From: Plantago major
Lineage: Eukaryota > Streptophyta > Magnoliopsida > Lamiales > Plantaginaceae
Direction: 5' to 3'
DNA: 64,000 nt
Assembly: GCA_026545765.1 (NCBI GenBank)
Contig: CM048840.1
Location: 87,386,877-87,450,876 of the forward strand
In this document: piece after piece, positions 59,839 through 64,000 of the stretch
Position numbering within the stretch: position 1 is the stretch's first letter
Layout of the letters: every line of letters begins with the position of its first letter
The notes under the pieces: model-generated
Told to the model about the DNA's origin: nothing
Seen by the model: only the letters and a program-made list of their open reading frames with translations
The model's database searches: none
Translations under genes and position numbers: made by a program

Positions 59839-60686
59839 GGGCGAATTACATCCAGACCCCCATTTAGATGTCGTAATTACACATTAGTATCACTTTAGTC
59901 CACGAATTTGACCAAATTCGAATGAAAACCTGGAAAAGTCAATTTTGCCCCTCTCAAATTATTGGATTTTGAAGGTTGCCAAAAAATAACACATTTGACA
60001 AATTGTAATTCCAGTCCAGGATATCTAATTTTTTATATATGTGACCATAAGATTCCGAAAAAACTCAAATAAGTCCCCAAAACTTCTATTTCAATTTGTA
60101 AATTATCCCCAACTTCAATCCTAGATAAAATCTATACTTTGAACATCAGAATCCAAATCCAAAAACACAATCGAAATTGGAGCATAACAAATCCGATTGG
60201 ACTTTATCACAGGAGCTGTAGATGCAGCTCCAAAATCGAGCTCAGAGCTCACATGGCGACTCGATTGAGCAGATAGCCCAAATCAAATCGCATAGCTCCG
60301 ATTAAAAAAAAAAGTTCCGATTAATCGGAAATGTAGCCGCTCCGATTTGGAGCTGCTATGGGGCTTTATTAGAAGAAGAAAGAGAACAAGAAAGAGGAAG
60401 AAATTCGTCGGAGAAGAAGTTAATAAAGAAGAGAAGGAAGTTTGAGAAGATGGAGGAAGAAGAAGTACTGTATGTTGTTGAAGATGGAGGAAGAAGAAGA
60501 TGGTTTTTTTTTTTTTTTGTTTATTTAAAATTCCATAAGGCCATGTTTGGTTGTGATGGAATTGAGTAGTTCAATTAAGCTGGTCAACGGAAATTATGGG
60601 CTTTTGGACTAAACTGTAATTGTCCCACTAAGTAGCACGAATATGAGAAACGTCGTTCTAAATGGGTAGCCCTATGTAATAATCCC
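59839..60686. mobile_element. Mutator-type MITE nested in CACTA element
   Basis: Perfect 9-bp target duplication ATAATTTAT (59830-59838 and 60687-60695), as for Mutator. Ends GGGCGAATTACAT and ATGTAATAATCCC are imperfect inverted repeats, each followed inward by a ccatttaga word. The interior is rich in gagct/agctc words that fold back (60225-60370). A related left end occurs at 45059. Confidence 0.88.
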
Positions 60687-61481
60687 ATAATTTATCTGTC
60701 CCTAAATAGATTGACTTTTTTAAAAAACAAAAAAGAAAATAAATAAAAAAATCAGATTCTGCGACGGATAGCGAATCCGTCGCTGAATCGGCTAGAAAAA
60801 ACGGGCAGTAAGCCCTTTCTTCTCCATTCTCTTCTGCTTTTCTTTCTTCTTCTCCTTTCTTCCATTTTTGCAATTCTTCCAATCCGACAAAAACTCAACC
60901 ATTCCGGCCAATCTTGGTCTCTTTTCGAAGCTCGTGGGACAAGGAACTTGGGTGGTCCATCAATTTCATCTTTATTCGGCTAATTTCTCCGTAATCGAAG
61001 GTATTTTGGCTAAAACCCTTACTTTTTAAAATTTGAGAATTTTGCTAAAATTTCGACTAGTTTGAGCAATTGTATGTTTATAGGAAGTACGTAGTAGCTA
61101 GTTTAGCTTATATTACGTATTGTGTTAACTTTGACATGTGCAATTGATATATTTATTGTGAAATTGGATTGTTAGTATAATGTTAGGATGATTGTAAGTA
61201 TGCAGGGTATTTAGTTTGATATTTTCGTATATGTACTAGGATTAGGAAGATTTAATTGTGTGTTTGGAGACAATGTGGTGATTTTGGTGATGTTAATATA
61301 ATTTTTTCGTATTAACATAAAAATAATTACTACTATGGAGCAATTGTAATTTTTTCATATTAAAATATATAAAAATTTTAACGTATCATAATTAAGAATG
61401 TAATTATACACTTGGAATTGCAATTGTAATGATAGCTCTTATTTTTTTCAACAAAACATCATCAATTTCAACACTTTAACG

Positions 61482-62277
61482 ATGACTTCTCCACCTTCGT
61501 CACCTCCTCCACCGTCGCCTACACCATTGCCTCCTCCACCAGATTTATCGGAGTGGTCGTATCATAGTTCTGCCGAGTAAGTATGCTTCATCTTTCGTAG
61601 TAGTGATTCCATTTATAACATGTAAACTATATTTTGTAGTTGACTTAGCATAATTGATTTTTAACCTCATTTTTTTTATATATGTAGAAATTGCGGTACA
61701 CTCTCATATGCAGACATGTAGACAGGTTTTTCTGCTTTCGATAGAGCATTGGAGGCAGAAATGAAGGCCGACGAAGATGCAAAGATGGCTAAAATCAATG
61801 TTGTTAAAGAAGAATTGGATGATGAAGATGATGAGGATTTTGACATGACCATTGAGAGGATGCTGAACTTTCGATTATTTGAAAGTTCATATCACATGCT
61901 TGAATATAGACGGAATCATCTCTAGGTTAGTGTATATTGTGATGAACAACAAAAATCCTTGGACTCCATGAAAATTATGATGTCCAAGATGCAAAAGGCA
62001 ATCGAGAGCTTGCCAGGCATCACCCCTGATTTGTTTACTGGTAAGTATTTTATTCTTAGTTCACTACTTGGATTCTACAAGAATTACTCTTTCAAATTTA
62101 TTAATTATTGTTTTAGATGTATTTAATATCCTGATGGTTACATTTGCATGCTGAGGATGTTAATTAATTTCAATTTTGTCATCTCATAGTTAAGATATTT
62201 ATTCTTATTTATCGTTTATACATGTAGATGGCACTTCGGATGATATTGGTGGAGATGATATTGATGAAGAACTTTAG
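61482..62277 (+). pseudogene. Three-exon gene of unknown function inside CACTA element
   Basis: Exons 61482-61576, 61688-62040 and 62228-62277 join in phase through good splice sites (gtaagt donors, tatgtag and catgtag acceptors) into a 165-residue frame. The N-terminus is a Pro/Ser-rich run (MTSPPSSPPPPSPTPLPPPP), then DLSEWSYHSS, an acidic stretch (EELDDEDDEDFD), a helical segment (SLDSMKIMMSKMQKAIESLPG) and an acidic tail (DDIGGDDIDEEL). The frame has two in-frame TAG codons, at 61718-61720 and 61922-61924, so it is either decayed or those parts are spliced out. I do not recognise the family; it is not a TNP2-type transposase. Confidence 0.6.
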
Positions 62278-62546
62278 AATTTACCCGGCGAAACTGAAGC
62301 CCACCATTATTGGCACATTTTTATGAATGGTGAATGATATACATATTTGCTTTATTATGTAGCCATTTCGTTAGTTCTTTTTAGTTTGGATAATTTATGA
62401 GATGTTCCATCTCATTTATTTGGACTAATTATTCAAGGTGACCAAAGTACTTATTGAATTCATTTTGTAATGATTTTGTTTTTGTCACAAATTTTAATAT
62501 TTTTCGTCATAATAAATTTGGTTTATGTGAGAAATTATATGCAAAA

Positions 62547-62765
62547 GTGACGAAAATATACCCTTTGAGAAACAAAAGGTGACGAAACAATTGAATATTA
62601 TGAGGAATTATTTGTAAAAGTGACGAAAATATTTCCCCCTTGAGCAACAAAACGTGACAAAACAATTGTATATTGTGAGGAATTATTTGTAATAGTGACG
62701 AAAATATTTCCCCCCTGAGCAACAAAACGTGACGAAACAATTGGATATTGTGAGGATTATATTTG
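62547..62765. repeat. About 75-bp tandem repeat (gtgacgaaaata...)
   Basis: Units start at 62547, 62620 and 62695, each running through gagcaacaaaacgtgac and ttgtgaggaatta. Related gtgacg/gtgagg words continue to 62935, where a CACTA-like cttgtagtg end appears. These look like subterminal repeats of another element nested or fused here. Confidence 0.85.
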
Positions 62766-62994
62766 TCACCGTAACTATGTTTCTTGTGACGAACAAAAAT
62801 CTCCTCACATAAAAGCTATTGTGAGGGTGTTATGGTGACAAGCCTGTGACGAAGTTTTTTCGTCACAATAGTGTTTTCGTGAGGAAAATTTTACTTTTTG
62901 TGACAAAAAAATTCCTCACCGTAAATGTTTTTTCTTGTAGTGAAATTTATAATTCGTATCTTATTTGTGATAATATGATCATTCTTCTTTATTT

Positions 62995-63270
62995 GTTTGT
63001 ACTTTATTTGTGAGTGGTATGTTAGCCACTATATGTGGGTGATATATTAGTCACCATTTGTGTAGTATGCGTAATTTTTCATCCATAAATCATGGTATGC
63101 ACTATATGTGAGACTGAACTTGTGTGATATGTTAGTCACTATTGTGTTAGCAAATTTTAGGATAATATGAGTTGTATGTTAGCTACTATATGTGGGTGAT
63201 ATGTTAGTCACCATTTGTGTAGTCCCCTCATTTAATTTTCATCCGTAACTCATGGTATGCACTTTACGAT
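62995..63270. repeat. Imperfect direct repeat in CACTA 3' part
   Basis: The segment tatgttagccactatatgtgggtgatat...catggtatgcac near 63018 recurs at about 63176 with a few changes, a spacing of about 157 bp. Confidence 0.8.
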
Positions 63271-64000
63271 TTTAGGTTGATGTGGTGAGGCGAATCGACA
63301 TTCGAGGAGCTGTCAGTTCAAGAAGAAAAAACACACCTTCTTAGCCTTGATACATTTATGTTATGCTTTAAGATATTTCGTTTTGAACTTGTGTTTTTCT
63401 GCCACTTGACTTCTTATTTTAGCTTCTGTACGGATATTTAATTTCGTTATGGATAATTCGTATTTGTTGAATGCTTTTTTGTTAATTAGTATAGTTTAAT
63501 TATTTCAGGTATATTTAGTCTTCGGTTTGGATAATTTGTATTCGTCGAATCTCTATTGTTAATTAATACAATTTAATTGTTTCGGGTATATTATGTACTA
63601 TTATATTGTGTGAAAAACAGGCGAAATGTGAAACAGGAATTAAAATTTTAAAAAATAAAAAAAAGGTTTTTAGCGACGGATTCCTATCCGTCGCTAAAAA
63701 TGGCGAATTTGGGCGAATTAGGGCTGGGACTTTTAGCGACGAATTCCTAATCCGTCGCTAAAAGTCCCAACCAGTTAGGGACGGATAGTAATCCGTCCCT
63801 AAATCGCGACAGAAGGTCAACGGATTTATCCATCGCGAATTAGGGATGGATTACTTATCATTCCCTAATTCCTTTGCGACGCCCGTTTTTAAGATGGGCG
63901 TCTTATCCGTCGCCCGATTCGTCGCTAAGGGATTAGCGACGAATCGGGTGGACTTTATCCGTCGCTAAAACCCGTTTTTTTTTTTTGTAGTGTTATACTA

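Larger units (their letters stand above)
59631..63992. mobile_element. CACTA element, 4.4 kb, with internal gene
   Basis: Starts CACTACAAGAAAATC, ends TTTTTTGTAGTG, with a perfect 3-bp target duplication TTA (59628-59630 and 63993-63995). Subterminal tagcgacggat/agagacggat repeats fill 59655-59835 and 60690-60790, and again 63665-63975. It inserted into the OTU frame. No CACTA transposase is seen; inside are a three-exon broken gene, a nested Mutator-type MITE, a 75-bp tandem repeat and a further CACTA-like 3' end (cttgtagtg, ending 62941). It is probably non-autonomous. Confidence 0.88.

Noticed and set aside
62547-62765. A CRISPR-like array
   Set aside because: Units are direct tandem repeats with no unique spacers, and the DNA is a plant nuclear transposon.

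Overview
The window reads as nuclear DNA of a flowering plant, most likely a eudicot. It is AT-rich, its genes are small, widely spaced and split by GT..AG introns, and the plant-specific families HIPP, SAP (A20/AN1), WRKY and plastid IspF are all present. Most of the rest is transposable elements, many nested in one another. I cannot place the species.

Four host genes are supported: a heavy-metal-associated isoprenylated plant protein (4553-5230, +, three exons); plastid 2-C-methyl-D-erythritol 2,4-cyclodiphosphate synthase IspF/MDS (12000-15201, -, three exons, with a Stowaway MITE in intron 2); an intronless A20/AN1 stress-associated protein (18403-18858, +); and a group IIe WRKY factor of the WRKY22/27/29 type (54281-55975, +, three exons). 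They share no obvious pathway and do not form a cluster.

Layout. 0-4 kb: two solo LTRs in opposite orientations, each bounded by TGATG..CATCA-type ends and a perfect 5-bp target duplication. 4.5-5.2 kb: HIPP gene. 6.9-10.7 kb: a mosaic of an Athila/Tat-like LTR, primer-binding site and gag, a Copia-type LTR, and the two ends of a CACTA element. 12-15.2 kb: IspF. 15.8-18.1 kb: a CACTA element inside an older MITE. 18.4 kb: SAP gene. 20.6-21.3 kb: a Tourist MITE and a Helitron. 21.6-25.5 kb: a broken Copia element on the minus strand with paired LTRs. 25.7-27.0 kb: a TRIM-like miniature LTR element. 28.7-42.7 kb: a 14-kb Tat-lineage Gypsy element that landed in a Tourist MITE. Its long 3' region carries an antisense gene with a plant mobile domain (PMD), a 108-bp tandem repeat and a nested hAT MITE. 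43.9-46.4 kb: chromovirus-like LTR remnants. 46.9-53.3 kb: MITEs and Helitron ends. 54.3-56 kb: WRKY. 57.5-64 kb: a degraded Mutator-like locus with a PMD fragment (-) next to an OTU-domain fragment (+). This locus is interrupted by a 4.4-kb CACTA element that carries its own broken three-exon gene and a nested Mutator-type MITE.

The points most worth a second look are the antisense PMD transcription unit inside the Tat element, with its own TATA box; a second, independent PMD relic beside an OTU fragment; the unrecognised CACTA-borne gene with two in-frame amber codons but good splice sites; and a set of Helitron 3' ends. Target duplications of the length expected for each family (3, 5, 8 or 9 bp, or TA/TAA) support most element boundaries.
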